64,000 bases of DNA from Phormidesmis sp963710175 (lineage in GTDB: Bacteria > Cyanobacteriota > Cyanobacteriia > Phormidesmidales > Phormidesmidaceae). The stretch is taken from contig CAVPZC010000003.1 in the NCBI GenBank assembly GCA_963710175.1, positions 372,001 through 436,000 on the forward strand. The letters are read 5' to 3'. Made by a program: the position numbers and the translations under genes. How positions within the stretch are numbered: position 1 is the first letter of the stretch; the number at the start of each line of letters is the position of its first letter. The notes beneath the pieces were generated by a model. The model made no database searches. It was not told where the DNA came from and saw nothing but the letters and a program-made list of their open reading frames with translations. This document shows, one piece after another, positions 16,533 through 25,458 of the stretch.

Positions 16533-16823
16533 ATGGCATGGTTTGTCAAAATTGAACGCGGCATCGTTGACAAGCCCCGGTTTGATCAGTTTGTATCCGC
16601 TCACGTTGACTACGTTAACAGCTTGATTGCAAATGGACATCAGGCTCGCAGCGGATATTGGGCAGCGCGGGGAGGGGGTATGCTCATTTTCGAAGCGGAT
16701 TCCTTAGCTGCCGCCAAAGCTATTGTCGCAGCCGATCCCCTCGTAGCAAATCACTGTGTAGACTACGAACTCCATGAGTGGTGTATCGTCGCCGAGTCCG
16801 CGCCCCTACATTCTCCTGATTGA
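16533..16823 (+). CDS. YCII-related domain protein
   Basis: 96-residue protein starting MAWFVKIERGIVDKP. The alpha/beta ferredoxin-like YCII fold is recognisable from 'HVDYVNSLIANGHQARSGYW' and 'GGMLIFEADSLAAAKAIVAADPLV', which match the family's helix and its 'DP(F/L)' helix start. The YCII function is poorly known (possible enzymatic His-Asp pair). The start at 16533 is preferred over the GTG at 16494 because conserved sequence begins there. It is followed 49 nt later by smpB. Confidence 0.83.
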   Translation: MAWFVKIERGIVDKPRFDQFVSAHVDYVNSLIANGHQARSGYWAARGGGMLIFEADSLAAAKAIVAADPLVANHCVDYELHEWCIVAESAPLHSPD

Positions 16824-16872
16824 CTGCCATAGTTAGTAAATTCTCTACCGCTCCTTTAAAGACACCTTTCCC

Positions 16873-17355
16873 ATGGCCAAACAGAGTCAAAATAGCGGCG
16901 GCGGCATCAAAATTGCTGCCGACAACCGTCAGGCCCGCTACCAGTACGAAATTTTAGAAACCTACGAAGCGGGTATCGCCCTGACCGGTACTGAGGTCAA
17001 GTCGATACGCGCTGGCAAAGTTAACCTGCGAGATGGGTTTGCCAACGTCAAGCGCGGCGAAGCATGGCTGCACAATGTGCATATCTCACCGCACAGCATG
17101 ACTAATCTGGCTTACAATCACGAACCTCGCCGCGTACGCAAACTGCTGCTGCACAAGCAAGAAATTCGTAAGCTGATTGGCAACACTGAGCAGCAGGGCC
17201 TGACCCTAGTACCGCTCAAAATGTATTTCAAAGACGGTCGGGTGAAAGTGAGCATCGCCCTGGGCCGGGGTAAAAAGCTGCACGACAAGCGCGAAAGCCT
17301 GAAGAAAAAGCAGGATAACCGGGAAATGGCCAGAGTTGCGAAGGGCAATTACTGA
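16873..17355 (+). CDS. smpB: SsrA-binding protein SmpB
   Basis: Binds tmRNA and brings it to stalled ribosomes for trans-translation. 160 residues. Seen: 'NRQARYQYEILETYEAGIAL', 'GTEVKSIRAGKVNLRDGFA', 'EPRRVRKLLLHKQEI' and the basic C-terminal tail 'HDKRESLKKKQDNREMARV', all standard. It converges with the ATP-grasp gene (37-nt gap, no clear terminator). ssrA itself was not found in the window. Confidence 0.97.
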   Translation: MAKQSQNSGGGIKIAADNRQARYQYEILETYEAGIALTGTEVKSIRAGKVNLRDGFANVKRGEAWLHNVHISPHSMTNLAYNHEPRRVRKLLLHKQEIRKLIGNTEQQGLTLVPLKMYFKDGRVKVSIALGRGKKLHDKRESLKKKQDNREMARVAKGNY

Positions 17356-17392
17356 GGGGTATCCGGTGTCGTTGAGTCGCCTACTGTTCGTT

Positions 17393-18994
17393 CTAAGCTG
17401 ATTGGGTTGCCCGATCTAGCGTTGCCACCACCTGTTCATAAATTTCTTCAGCTTCGCGATGTGTATTACCGATGCAGGTGAGGCCGAGTTTGCCATGTTC
17501 GCTTAGACAGCCCATCAGGTGAAACACAACGCCGACGCCGTCAATGGCACTAAAGTGCAGCTGCTCGACCATGATGATGTCCATCAAATCGTTAGGCAGC
17601 AGCCCCCGGTAAGCGTCTTTTTGTAAATTGTCAGAAGCCCGGTAGTACTTAGCCTGACCGCTTTTGGTATAAAACTTGCCGTCTTCGCAGCTGTAATTGC
17701 CATTCGTCATCAGCTTTAGAGCCATGAAGGGATGCGTCGTGCCGCCCTTGCGCAGATTGATTTCGATGGCATGTAGCTGCCAGGGTTCAGCCTGTTGCGG
17801 CTGATGCACGGCGATAAAATCGACGCTGTAGCGCTCTAATGCTCCTTTCGCCGCCAGATTTTCGCCGACCTTACGGCCCATCTCCTGAAGCGCCATCCGG
17901 TAGGCATCGTCAGCCGGGAAGGTGCAGCCTAAGAAAATTTGGCCATCGGGCCCGCCCAGTACCTGGTCGTGAGTCGAGAGAATTTCTACCTCGCCTTGAG
18001 GGGTGACTCGCCCCTGCACGCTGGGAGAGTACTTTTGCTCTCCTTCGATGAAGGCTTCGGCGATCGCCCCCAATTCCTCAATTTTTAGCTCAAAAGATTC
18101 CCAGGTCTCGGTACTGCACTGATAGCGCAGCTCAGGCATCGCCGCTCTAATCGCCGCTACCCGCCGGGAATGAGGCGCTTGTCCGGGGGCCACATCGGCC
18201 AAAGGCTCTAGCGAAAATAGCGCATTGCCTTCCCCCGAAAAGCCTTCGTTGAGCTTGATCACAATGCGCCGCAGCGCTGGCTGCCGCTCCCACAGCGACG
18301 CCGTCACTTCAGCTAGCTCTACCGCGCTGTGAGTCAGCTCGCTGCCATCGGGCAAAGGCAGGCTGCACTCCGCAAAAATTTGCCGACTGCCGCTCTTAGT
18401 GCCCCAGTGCAGCAGCTTTGGATCGACGGCAAGCAGCGGGACATCCAGCGCTAGCGCTAGATTTTTCTCCAGCTCTGTAGCGTTATAGCAAGTCATGTAA
18501 GCTTCGCTGGGATTGATTTTGGCCTTGATGCGCTGCATCAGCCGAGGACGGGCCAGAATCTTTTCTGAGAGCGGTCGCAGTGAAGAGTCGTAGGTCGAAA
18601 ACAGGTCGAGGCGATCGCGCGCATGAGAACTTGGGATGCCCGGCAGCAGCTCCAAATAGTAGTCCACAATGCTAGGGTGCAGCGGCTGAGAAGTCACATA
18701 GATAATGCGAGTTTCAGGATTGCGCAGGCGAATCAGCGAAAACAGCAGCCGCTCCTCGTAGTGATGCACGCCTTTAATCTTCATCAGCTCGGCTTGATCC
18801 AGACTGAGCGAAGGCACCACCAAAATTTGCCGGGGCCGCCGATCAAACGCATCAATCGACTGCCAGCGATCTGCGAGCTGAACCTGCAATTGATGAAATC
18901 TTTCAGCCTCTGGCTCCATGCTCTGAACATGACTCACAGAAATTGCTTCGGCAGTGACCATGTGGCTTCCTCGTGCGATCGCGCTAACCTTCAA
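17393..18994 (-). CDS. PGM1-type ATP-grasp peptide ligase-related protein
   Basis: 533-residue protein resembling the peptide ligase PGM1 of pheganomycin biosynthesis and its many uncharacterised cyanobacterial relatives. Seen: N-terminal domain (about 30-200) with 'RQILVVPSLSLDQAEL' and 'YEERLLFSLIRLRNP'; ATP-grasp part (about 210-440) with 'IVIKLNEGFSGEGNALF', 'GAIAEAFIEGE' and a metal-binding 'LHAIEINLRKGGTTHP'; C-terminal 'VVFHLMGCLSEHGKLGLTCIG'. No biosynthetic cluster surrounds it, so the substrate is unknown. Translation may begin at Met12. It lies downstream of sigF but is separated by that gene's terminator. Confidence 0.8.
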   Translation of the reverse strand: MKVSAIARGSHMVTAEAISVSHVQSMEPEAERFHQLQVQLADRWQSIDAFDRRPRQILVVPSLSLDQAELMKIKGVHHYEERLLFSLIRLRNPETRIIYVTSQPLHPSIVDYYLELLPGIPSSHARDRLDLFSTYDSSLRPLSEKILARPRLMQRIKAKINPSEAYMTCYNATELEKNLALALDVPLLAVDPKLLHWGTKSGSRQIFAECSLPLPDGSELTHSAVELAEVTASLWERQPALRRIVIKLNEGFSGEGNALFSLEPLADVAPGQAPHSRRVAAIRAAMPELRYQCSTETWESFELKIEELGAIAEAFIEGEQKYSPSVQGRVTPQGEVEILSTHDQVLGGPDGQIFLGCTFPADDAYRMALQEMGRKVGENLAAKGALERYSVDFIAVHQPQQAEPWQLHAIEINLRKGGTTHPFMALKLMTNGNYSCEDGKFYTKSGQAKYYRASDNLQKDAYRGLLPNDLMDIIMVEQLHFSAIDGVGVVFHLMGCLSEHGKLGLTCIGNTHREAEEIYEQVVATLDRATQSA

Positions 18995-19072
18995 AGCTTA
19001 ATATGCTCAGCGGCTGAATCTTTCTCTCTAACGGCTAGATCCCGCCCTTAGGCGAAGGATTGCAACAAAACA

Positions 19073-19108
19073 TAAAAAAGCCGGCGTGGTTGAATTTAAA
19101 CCACGCCG
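19073..19108 (-). terminator. Rho-independent terminator of sigF
   Basis: Perfect 10-bp stem (19082-19091 with 19099-19108), 7-nt loop, followed on the minus strand by GGC and six T residues (19075-19080). It sits 80 nt beyond the sigma-factor stop codon. Confidence 0.85.
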
Positions 19109-19187
19109 ACCGATTCATTTAGACCCCTTTACTTATGAAAGTTCAATGCCCTAGAAATTCCTGCGCAAGGATACTTTGAAATAATTT

Positions 19188-20015
19188 TTAGCAGAGTTCT
19201 GTAGAGAGTGTTTCTGATAGTGCCAACAGTTCATCTTGCTCATCCGGCTGAGGTTGCAGATAGACGATCATCTGCTCTACCCCGCGCTGAATGCGGCGAG
19301 TCACCGTCATCGGGCTAACCCCGATCCGCTCGGCTACTTCTTTACGAGAAAGCCCCTTGAAAAATACAAACTCAATCGCTGAGCGGGTTTTCTCCTCTAG
19401 CTGATTCATCGCCCGCTGAATCTGCTGGCGATCTTCCTCTAGTCCTTGCAGCAGCTGATAGTGTGCGTCCGGCAAGGTATCACCCAGGGTAATGCTCGAA
19501 TCGATCTGGTGGCAAACCGTAGCATCCAGGCTCAGCGGCATCCGATTTTTATTTGCCAGCTTCACCTGCCGCCATTCCTGCACAGACACTTCTAGAGCTG
19601 CCGCCATTTCAATATCGGAAGGCTGACGGCCATACTCGCGAATCAGCTCGGCCTGACGCTTTTGGCCTTCTTTTTGCAAGTCTTGCCAGCGACGGGGAAT
19701 CTTAACGGTAGTGCCGCGATCACGCAAAAAGTGCAGCATTTCACCGCGAATATAAGGCACCGCAAAAGAGCTAAACGCGCAACCCTGGCTCGGATCAAAT
19801 CGTTCAATCGAGCGAATCAGCCCAATGTAGCCAATCTGCTCAAGATCCTCATAGGGTTCAGCGCACTGATGGCTCACCCGATGCGCAATCTTACGAACTA
19901 ACCCAGCGTTCAGCCGCACCAGCTCATTGCGCAGCCGAACCGAACGATCTTGCTTGTACTGCATGAGCAATTCCATGCCACGGGAACGAAGCTGTGCCGA
20001 TTTTGAAGAAGCCAT
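19188..20015 (-). CDS. sigF: RNA polymerase sigma factor, SigF-like (group 3)
   Basis: 275-residue sigma-70 family factor. Region 2: 'YEDLEQIGYIGLIRSIERF' and 'FSSFAVPYIRGEMLHFLRD'. Region 3: 'KIPRRWQDLQKEGQKRQ'. Region 4: 'LSRKEVAERIGVSPMTVTRR' helix-turn-helix. The lack of region 1 and overall pattern place it in the SigB/SigF/SigG sporulation-flagellar subgroup; cyanobacterial SigF controls pilus and motility genes. No anti-sigma factor gene is adjacent. It ends with its own terminator and has a long upstream region. Confidence 0.9.
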   Translation of the reverse strand: MASSKSAQLRSRGMELLMQYKQDRSVRLRNELVRLNAGLVRKIAHRVSHQCAEPYEDLEQIGYIGLIRSIERFDPSQGCAFSSFAVPYIRGEMLHFLRDRGTTVKIPRRWQDLQKEGQKRQAELIREYGRQPSDIEMAAALEVSVQEWRQVKLANKNRMPLSLDATVCHQIDSSITLGDTLPDAHYQLLQGLEEDRQQIQRAMNQLEEKTRSAIEFVFFKGLSRKEVAERIGVSPMTVTRRIQRGVEQMIVYLQPQPDEQDELLALSETLSTELC

Positions 20016-20570
20016 AGTAATTGCAGGGTTTTCTGTGTCGAAGCGGTGCGTGAATTAAACTCATTCTCGGGAAGTGCCCTCAAGCTCACCATCGTTGAAA
20101 TACGGTAGTCACTCAAGGCACCCCGCCAATACTTAGGCGAATCCACGCATAGAGACACAAATCAGACACGCTATACACAGCAGGCAAGCTGCCTTGCAAA
20201 GCCGCTTCCCGACGCGCCATTCAGTAGATATCCTTAGAGGTTGCTGCGCTCGGCTAATTTATTTTTTCGCACTCAGACTCTGCTCAACATGCCCGAAACA
20301 GCCTGCTTTTATACCGGGTTTCTACGCAAATGGCCGCACACTTTTAGCGCAGCTCAATCCCAGAAATTGCAGTTGTTTTTCTAAAGCACCCAATCAACTT
20401 CAAAATCTTGAGGCTGAGCCAGTGCGACCAGGGCAACCTAACTGAGTCGATTTGATCCGGTCACTGGTCAATATCAGAAGATAGATGAGAGAACCGTAAT
20501 CGTCAGATGGCGGCGAATTCAGTACACTTTATAAACAGAAACTCTATTCTTCGAGAGAGCGCTTATCCAT
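20016..20570. other. 555-nt intergenic region between sigF and the Bax-inhibitor-like gene
   Basis: Divergent control region. I see no ORF with a credible RBS, no tRNA, and only a short weak hairpin (AGGCA-AGC-TGCCT near 20180). Long leaders are common ahead of group 3 sigma genes, but no specific promoter motif could be defended. Confidence 0.4.
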
Positions 20571-21299
20571 ATGAGCAACACCAGTAATTTTCGTAAAGCG
20601 ATCAGCGATGCCAAAGGGCAAGCGCTAGTCGGCCCCAACGTAATCGCCAATGCGCTGCCTTTTGTGGGCGGCGGCCTCATCCTTACTGCGGCAGGCACCT
20701 TTGGCGGGCTAAACGTGTTAGGGGCGAACCCTAGCTTGTTTATGACCACATTTTTCGTTGCTTTAGTAGCCGAAATTGCGCTGTTTTTTGTAGCGCGTGG
20801 CATCGCGCTAAAGGGCAACAATGCCGTGGCGCTGCCGCTGCTAGCCACCTATAGCTTGCTGTCGGGCTACACGCTTAGCGGTTTGGTCTCAGTTGCTTTG
20901 CAAAGTAGTGGAGTTGGCATTCAAGGGGTTGGGTTTGCAGCCTTTGCCTGTGGCCTTACCTTTATTGCCGCGCGTCCGATTGGGTCTAATCTGTCTGAAG
21001 AAGACGGTATGGCACTGACCAAGACCGTCCAGCTAGGGATTTTAGCCCTACTGGTCGTAATCGTTGGGCAGTTTGTGCTGGGTTTCTTTGGGGTGTATGC
21101 GCCCAATTTTCTTGAGATTGCCATCTCGGCGATTGGTGTGATTTTGTTTGTCGGCGCGGCGGTGGTAGATTTCTTTGTGCTGCCCCGTACCTACCGCGAC
21201 GATCAGGCGATACCAGCGGCGCTGTCGATGTATCTGACCTACATCAACCTGTTTGTCTTTATTCTCAGACTGTTGATTGCTATCAATGGCAGAGACTAA
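20571..21299 (+). CDS. Bax inhibitor-1/YccA family membrane protein
   Basis: 242-residue integral membrane protein with about seven hydrophobic segments from residue 25 to the end. Matches the BI-1/YccA pattern: 'LLATYSLLSGYTLSGLVSVAL', 'QLGILALLVVIVGQFVLGFF', 'ISAIGVILFVGAAVVDFFVL' and a terminal 'YLTYINLFVFILRLL'. Family members are calcium-leak or protease-modulating proteins; function in cyanobacteria is unknown. It ends 27 nt before prfB, so the two could be co-transcribed. Confidence 0.88.
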   Translation: MSNTSNFRKAISDAKGQALVGPNVIANALPFVGGGLILTAAGTFGGLNVLGANPSLFMTTFFVALVAEIALFFVARGIALKGNNAVALPLLATYSLLSGYTLSGLVSVALQSSGVGIQGVGFAAFACGLTFIAARPIGSNLSEEDGMALTKTVQLGILALLVVIVGQFVLGFFGVYAPNFLEIAISAIGVILFVGAAVVDFFVLPRTYRDDQAIPAALSMYLTYINLFVFILRLLIAINGRD

Positions 21300-21326
21300 A
21301 TAGGCAAGGCCCTATCCCCTACCCCT

Positions 21327-22452
21327 ATGTTTGATACCACCACACTCAAACGAGAGCTGGAGTCGATCTCTGAACGCCTGGGCAAAGCTCAGGACTATCT
21401 TTGACGTACCGGCTCTCAATGCCAAAATCAGCGATTTAGAACAGCTGGCGGCACAGCCTGATTTCTGGGATGACCAGGAGAGCGCTCAGCAGCACCTGCA
21501 AGACCTGAACGATTACAAGTCGAGCTTGGCGCAGGTGCAGGGCTGGACTGACAGCTTTGAAGATGCTGGGGCGATTTTGGAACTTTTGGAAGCAGAGACC
21601 GACGAAGGCTTGCTGACAGAATCCGAAAAAACGGTCAGCCAACTCAACCGCGAGCTAGACCAGTGGGAGTTGCAGCAGCTGCTCTCGGGCACTTACGACA
21701 AATCGGGCGCAGTATTGACAATTAACGCGGGAGCCGGGGGCACCGATGCTCAAGACTGGGCGGAGATGCTGCTGCGGATGTACACCCGCTGGAGCGAGCA
21801 AAATGGCTATCGCTTTGACCTGGTAGAAAAATCTGAAGGCGATGAAGCTGGGCTCAAGTCAGCTACGTTGGAAATTGAAGGGCGCTATGCCTATGGCTAC
21901 CTCAAAGGCGAAAAGGGCACCCACCGGCTGGTGAGAATTTCTCCCTTTAACGCCAATGGCAAACGGCAAACTAGCTTTGCTGGAGTAGAGGTGATGCCTA
22001 TCCTCAATAACGACATTGAGCTAGACATTCCCGATAAGGATCTGGAGGTGAAAACCTCGCGGTCGGGTGGGGCAGGCGGTCAGAATGTGAACAAGGTGGA
22101 GACGGCGGTACGGATCACTCACCTGCCGACGGGCCTTTCGGTGCGGTGTACGCAGGAGCGATCGCAGCTCCAAAACAAAGAAAAAGCCCTAGCCCTGCTC
22201 AAAGCCAAGCTGCTAGTGATTGCCCAGGAACAGCGCACTCAAGCCATTGCCGACATTCGCGGCGACATCGTAGAAGCCGCCTGGGGCAACCAAATCCGCA
22301 ACTACGTCTTTCACCCGTATCAGATGGTCAAAGACCTGCGCACCAGCGTAGAAACCACCGCTGTCTCCGATGTAATGGACGGCGACTTAGAGGCGTTCAC
22401 GCAGGCGTATCTCTTGCAGGAAAACCAGCTGGTGGAAGAGAGCACTGTGTAG
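21327..22452 (+). CDS. prfB: Peptide chain release factor 2 (programmed +1 frameshift)
   Basis: RF2 recognises UAA/UGA and triggers peptide release. The real start is ATG 21327 (MFDTTTLKREL). After 25 codons an in-frame TGA (21402-21404) is bypassed by a +1 shift at CTTTGAC, and the product continues 'YLDVPALNAKISDLEQ' in the frame that ends at 22452. The body has the 'GGAGGQNVNKVETAVR' catalytic loop. About 374 residues, normal. The coding path is 21327-21401 joined to 21403-22452. The TTG-initiated frame starting at 21331 is an artefact of ignoring the shift. Next gene: DUF3285. Confidence 0.97.
21399..21405 (+). promoter_or_regulatory. prfB programmed frameshift site CTTTGAC
   Basis: Slippery CTT codon followed by TGA C, preceded by an internal Shine-Dalgarno-like AGG 5 nt upstream (CAGGACTATCTTTGAC). 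This is the classic autoregulatory RF2 arrangement: low RF2 favours the shift and restores RF2 synthesis. Confidence 0.95.
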
Positions 22453-22487
22453 ACTGTAAATATATTCGGTATCTGCTAACTATTATT

Positions 22488-22679
22488 ATGAGTACTGACA
22501 AATCAGTAGCCACAGCGCCCAAGTCCAAACCCTCACCGCTCGATGAGCCACCGCCTAGCTTTATTAAGCTAGCGATGCGCAACATGGTCAAAAAAGGGGG
22601 CACGTCGCTCTATCACTTTTTCCTCTCATCGGTAGCGCTGATGGGGTTATTCGTCGGTTTGGCCTATCTGACCCGGTAG
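22488..22679 (+). CDS. DUF3285 small membrane protein
   Basis: 63 residues, starting MSTDKSVATAPKSKPSP. It has a Pro-rich soluble N-terminus, then 'PPPSFIKLAMRNMVKKG', and one hydrophobic helix 'FFLSSVALMGLFVGLAYL'. This is the cyanobacterial DUF3285 pattern, commonly found next to prfB and ybeY as here. Function unknown. ATG 22488 begins the conserved sequence; the longer frame that runs upstream through prfB is a shadow. Confidence 0.85.
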   Translation: MSTDKSVATAPKSKPSPLDEPPPSFIKLAMRNMVKKGGTSLYHFFLSSVALMGLFVGLAYLTR

Positions 22680-22700
22680 GGCGGACAGTAGAGAAAGCAA

Positions 22701-23213
22701 ATGTCTATCGATACATTACCGGCTGTTCAACTAGAAGCCTTTGTTGAAGGCAGCGCGGTTGGGTTGCCTGGTCAGGTGCCTGAGTGCGAAATTGCCCAAT
22801 ATCAAACCTGGCTACAGACCTGGCTGACCGAGCTAAATCCGCAGCTGTCTCCGCTCAACGCCTACGAAGTCAGTCTGCGGTTCACCGACGATGCCGAAAT
22901 TCAGCAGCTCAATACCGACTACCGGCAGCAGGCCAAACCAACCGATGTGCTCTCCTTTGCCGCCCTAGAATCGAAATTGCCTGGGGCAGAAAGCCTTTAT
23001 CAGCAGCAGCCGCTGTACCTGGGCGACATCATTATTTCTGTCGAAACAGCGGCCCGCCAGGCCCCAGAAGGTGGTCATTCCCTGGCGGAAGAGCTAGCCT
23101 GGCTTACGGCTCACGGGCTGCTTCACCTGCTAGGCTGGGACCACCCGGATGAGGCCAGCCTGACGCGAATGCTAGATCGGCAGGCCGATCTGCTCGGCTT
23201 GATAAAAATCTGA
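22701..23213 (+). CDS. ybeY: Endoribonuclease YbeY (16S rRNA maturation)
   Basis: Single-strand RNase needed for 16S 3'-end processing and ribosome quality control. The zinc motif 'HGLLHLLGWDHPDE' (three histidines, about residues 138-151) and 'QAKPTDVLSF' are diagnostic. 170 residues, with an N-terminal extension usual in cyanobacteria. It lies 21 nt after the DUF3285 gene and 52 nt before dgkA; the prfB-DUF3285-ybeY-dgkA order suggests one operon and matches conserved cyanobacterial synteny. Confidence 0.96.
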   Translation: MSIDTLPAVQLEAFVEGSAVGLPGQVPECEIAQYQTWLQTWLTELNPQLSPLNAYEVSLRFTDDAEIQQLNTDYRQQAKPTDVLSFAALESKLPGAESLYQQQPLYLGDIIISVETAARQAPEGGHSLAEELAWLTAHGLLHLLGWDHPDEASLTRMLDRQADLLGLIKI

Positions 23214-23265
23214 CGGATTGGGCCAAGCGGCGTAGCACAGTAAAGCTAACAGGACATGATTACCT

Positions 23266-23772
23266 ATGTTTTCTCGCGATAGCGAATCCCGTAAGACTCA
23301 ACTCGCGCATGACTCTGAGCTGGCTCACCACGGCAATAAAACGGCTGACGCGGCAACGGCTTTAGCTGAGCGATCGCAATCCTGGCAAATAGCCCCCAAC
23401 CTCTTTACCAGCTTTAAATACGCCTGGGCTGGCATTGCCTACGCCTTTCAGACCCAGCGAAACTTTAGAGTACATACCAGCATTGGTATTCTCGCTATCA
23501 TCTTATGCTGGGTACTTCAGGTCAGCCATGTTGAAGTCGCCGTTATTTGCCTGACCATTGGCGCAGTGCTGGTGATGGAAATTCTCAACACCGCCCTCGA
23601 ATCACTCGTCGATCTCACCGTTGGCCAGACCTATCACGAGCTGGCAAAAATAGCCAAAGACTGCGCTGCTGGAGCCGTCCTGATGGCCGCTATCGTCGCG
23701 CTGCTGATTGCGGTCCTAATTTTTGCGCCTCCACTCTGGAATAATGTACAAAACTATCTAGCCTCTACTTAG
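23266..23772 (+). CDS. dgkA: Diacylglycerol kinase family protein
   Basis: Small trimeric-type membrane kinase (DgkA/undecaprenol kinase family) phosphorylating lipid alcohols. Seen: 'SFKYAWAGIAYAFQTQRNFRVH' (about 49-70), three hydrophobic helices, and the signature 'EILNTALESLVDLT'. 168 residues with a soluble N-terminal extension of about 45 residues (MFSRDSESRKTQLAHD) absent from E. coli DgkA. Whether diacylglycerol or undecaprenol is the substrate cannot be decided. Confidence 0.9.
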   Translation: MFSRDSESRKTQLAHDSELAHHGNKTADAATALAERSQSWQIAPNLFTSFKYAWAGIAYAFQTQRNFRVHTSIGILAIILCWVLQVSHVEVAVICLTIGAVLVMEILNTALESLVDLTVGQTYHELAKIAKDCAAGAVLMAAIVALLIAVLIFAPPLWNNVQNYLAST

Positions 23773-23855
23773 CCTGAGCTACCTATCCAATAGGACTGGC
23801 ATCATAGGACTGGCACAACTGCTAACTTGACAGCTCTCTGGAGATTTGGCTGCCC

Positions 23856-24446
23856 ATGATTTTGGTAATCGACAACTACGACAGCTTTACCTACAACTTG
23901 GTGCAGTACCTGGGTGAACTAGGCCAAACCCTGAGCGTCGCTCATGACATTGAGGTATTTCGCAATGACCAGATCACTTTAGAAGAGATCGCCGCCAAAA
24001 AACCCGACGGCATTGTCATTTCCCCCGGCCCAGGAACCCCTGACAGTGCAGGCATTTCACTGCAAATCATTGAGCAGCTAGGCCCGCAGCTGCCCATACT
24101 GGGCGTTTGCCTGGGGCACCAAAGCATTGGGCAAGTCTACGGCGGCAAGGTAGTCAGCGCTCCAGAACTGATGCACGGCAAAACGTCTCCGGTGCGCCAT
24201 AACAATACGGGCGTCTTTGCCGGGCTAGCCGACCCGCTGACGGCCACTCGCTACCACAGCCTAATTATTGATCGAGATACCTGCCCTGAGGTTTTAGAGA
24301 TTACGGCGTGGGTAGACAGCGGCACTATTATGGGCGTTCGCCATCGCGACTATCCCCATATTCAGGGCGTGCAGTTTCATCCTGAGAGTGTGCTCACCGA
24401 GTGCGGTAAAGACCTGCTAAAAAACTTTTTAAAGGACATCAGCTAA
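23856..24446 (+). CDS. trpG: Anthranilate/aminodeoxychorismate synthase glutaminase subunit
   Basis: Class I glutamine amidotransferase supplying ammonia for anthranilate (tryptophan) and probably p-aminobenzoate (folate) synthesis. Catalytic Cys in 'LGVCLGHQSIGQ' (about residue 80), with the His/Glu pair in 'VQFHPESVLTE'. N-terminus MILVIDNYDSFTYNLVQYL is the family signature. 196 residues. The synthase subunit is not adjacent; trpD lies 28 kb away. It may serve both pathways (pabA). Confidence 0.94.
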   Translation: MILVIDNYDSFTYNLVQYLGELGQTLSVAHDIEVFRNDQITLEEIAAKKPDGIVISPGPGTPDSAGISLQIIEQLGPQLPILGVCLGHQSIGQVYGGKVVSAPELMHGKTSPVRHNNTGVFAGLADPLTATRYHSLIIDRDTCPEVLEITAWVDSGTIMGVRHRDYPHIQGVQFHPESVLTECGKDLLKNFLKDIS

Positions 24447-24523
24447 TCACTCTCTGAGCCATCCGCTTTGACGAACTGGCCTACTGATTATGTGCTGAAG
24501 GGCACGCAATACGGCAGGATAGG

Positions 24524-24529
24524 TATAAT
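24524..24529 (+). promoter_or_regulatory. Possible -10 element TATAAT
   Basis: Perfect TATAAT in the gap after trpG, about 130 nt ahead of the MBL-fold gene at 24658. No convincing -35 at the right spacing, so support is modest. Confidence 0.3.
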
Positions 24530-24657
24530 CTCTGCTACTTTGCCTACTACATTAGTATTGGCTAGAACCATTATGCCCTGAAAGCAAAGTAGCTAGCCAA
24601 CGCACGAATGCATCCGCGCGTTGACTCTAGACCTATGGAAAATTTGATAAGGAAATC

Positions 24658-25428
24658 ATGAAACGGCGACATCTGTTGAAATACGCCAGCGCGACTTTTG
24701 TCAGTACTCTGGGTTTGGGGCTTGCCTCTAAATATCAGTCTTACCAGGCCCAAAGCAGCTCGCTGTCAATCACGGGGCTGGGCCACACAGCTTTTTTGTT
24801 CACGGGTGGCGGTCAGCGCATTTTGGTCAATCCGTTTAAGGCAGTTGGCTGCACCGCTGGCTACGCTGAACCTGCTGTCGATGCCAATCTAGTGCTGCTC
24901 AGCAGCAGGCTGTTCGACGAAGGGTTTCTCTCAGCTCGCTATGCCAATACGCAGGTGATTGACGAACCGGGCGACTATACGATTAACGGGCTGGCCGTGC
25001 AGGGAGTCAGTATGCCCCACGACCGGCTGAATGGCCGGCGCTTTGGCTCTAATGTGGCCTGGGCTTGGACGCAGGCCGGGGTCAAGGTTGTGCACCTCGG
25101 GGGCGCAGCAGCTCCGATTTCTATTGAAGATAAAATTCTTATTGGCCGCCCGGACGTTCTGCTGGTGCCGGTAGGGGGTGGACCTAAGGCTTACGGCCCA
25201 GCAGAAGCAGTAGAAGCGGTGCGATCGCTAAACCCAAAGATTGTGATTCCGACGCACTATCGCACTCAGGCGGCTGATGCGGAGACCTGCGACATTGTCG
25301 GCGTCAGCGAATTTATTGCGCTGATGTCGGGGACTCCGGTCACACAAGGCGACAACTCGCTTACGGTAAGCACCGGCAGCCTGCCCAGCAACGGTATGCG
25401 GATTGAAGTTTTGAGCTATGCTTTTTAG
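24658..25428 (+). CDS. MBL-fold (UPF0173-like) protein with exported N-terminus
   Basis: 256 residues beginning MKRRHLLKYASATFVSTLGLG, a Tat-like or Sec-like signal segment. The body resembles metal-dependent L-ascorbate lactonase/UPF0173 MBL proteins ('GLGHTAFLFTGGGQRILVNPF', 'DEPGDYTINGLAVQGVSM', 'VLLVPVGGGPKAYGPAEAVEAV', 'IVIPTHYRT'). The canonical HxHxDH motif is not present: 'LLSSRLFDEGF' stands where it would be expected, so metal binding and activity are doubtful. It is followed 30 nt later by pepP. Confidence 0.75.
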   Translation: MKRRHLLKYASATFVSTLGLGLASKYQSYQAQSSSLSITGLGHTAFLFTGGGQRILVNPFKAVGCTAGYAEPAVDANLVLLSSRLFDEGFLSARYANTQVIDEPGDYTINGLAVQGVSMPHDRLNGRRFGSNVAWAWTQAGVKVVHLGGAAAPISIEDKILIGRPDVLLVPVGGGPKAYGPAEAVEAVRSLNPKIVIPTHYRTQAADAETCDIVGVSEFIALMSGTPVTQGDNSLTVSTGSLPSNGMRIEVLSYAF

Positions 25429-25458
25429 GTTGCAATTTCTAACCGCCACAAAAAGTTT

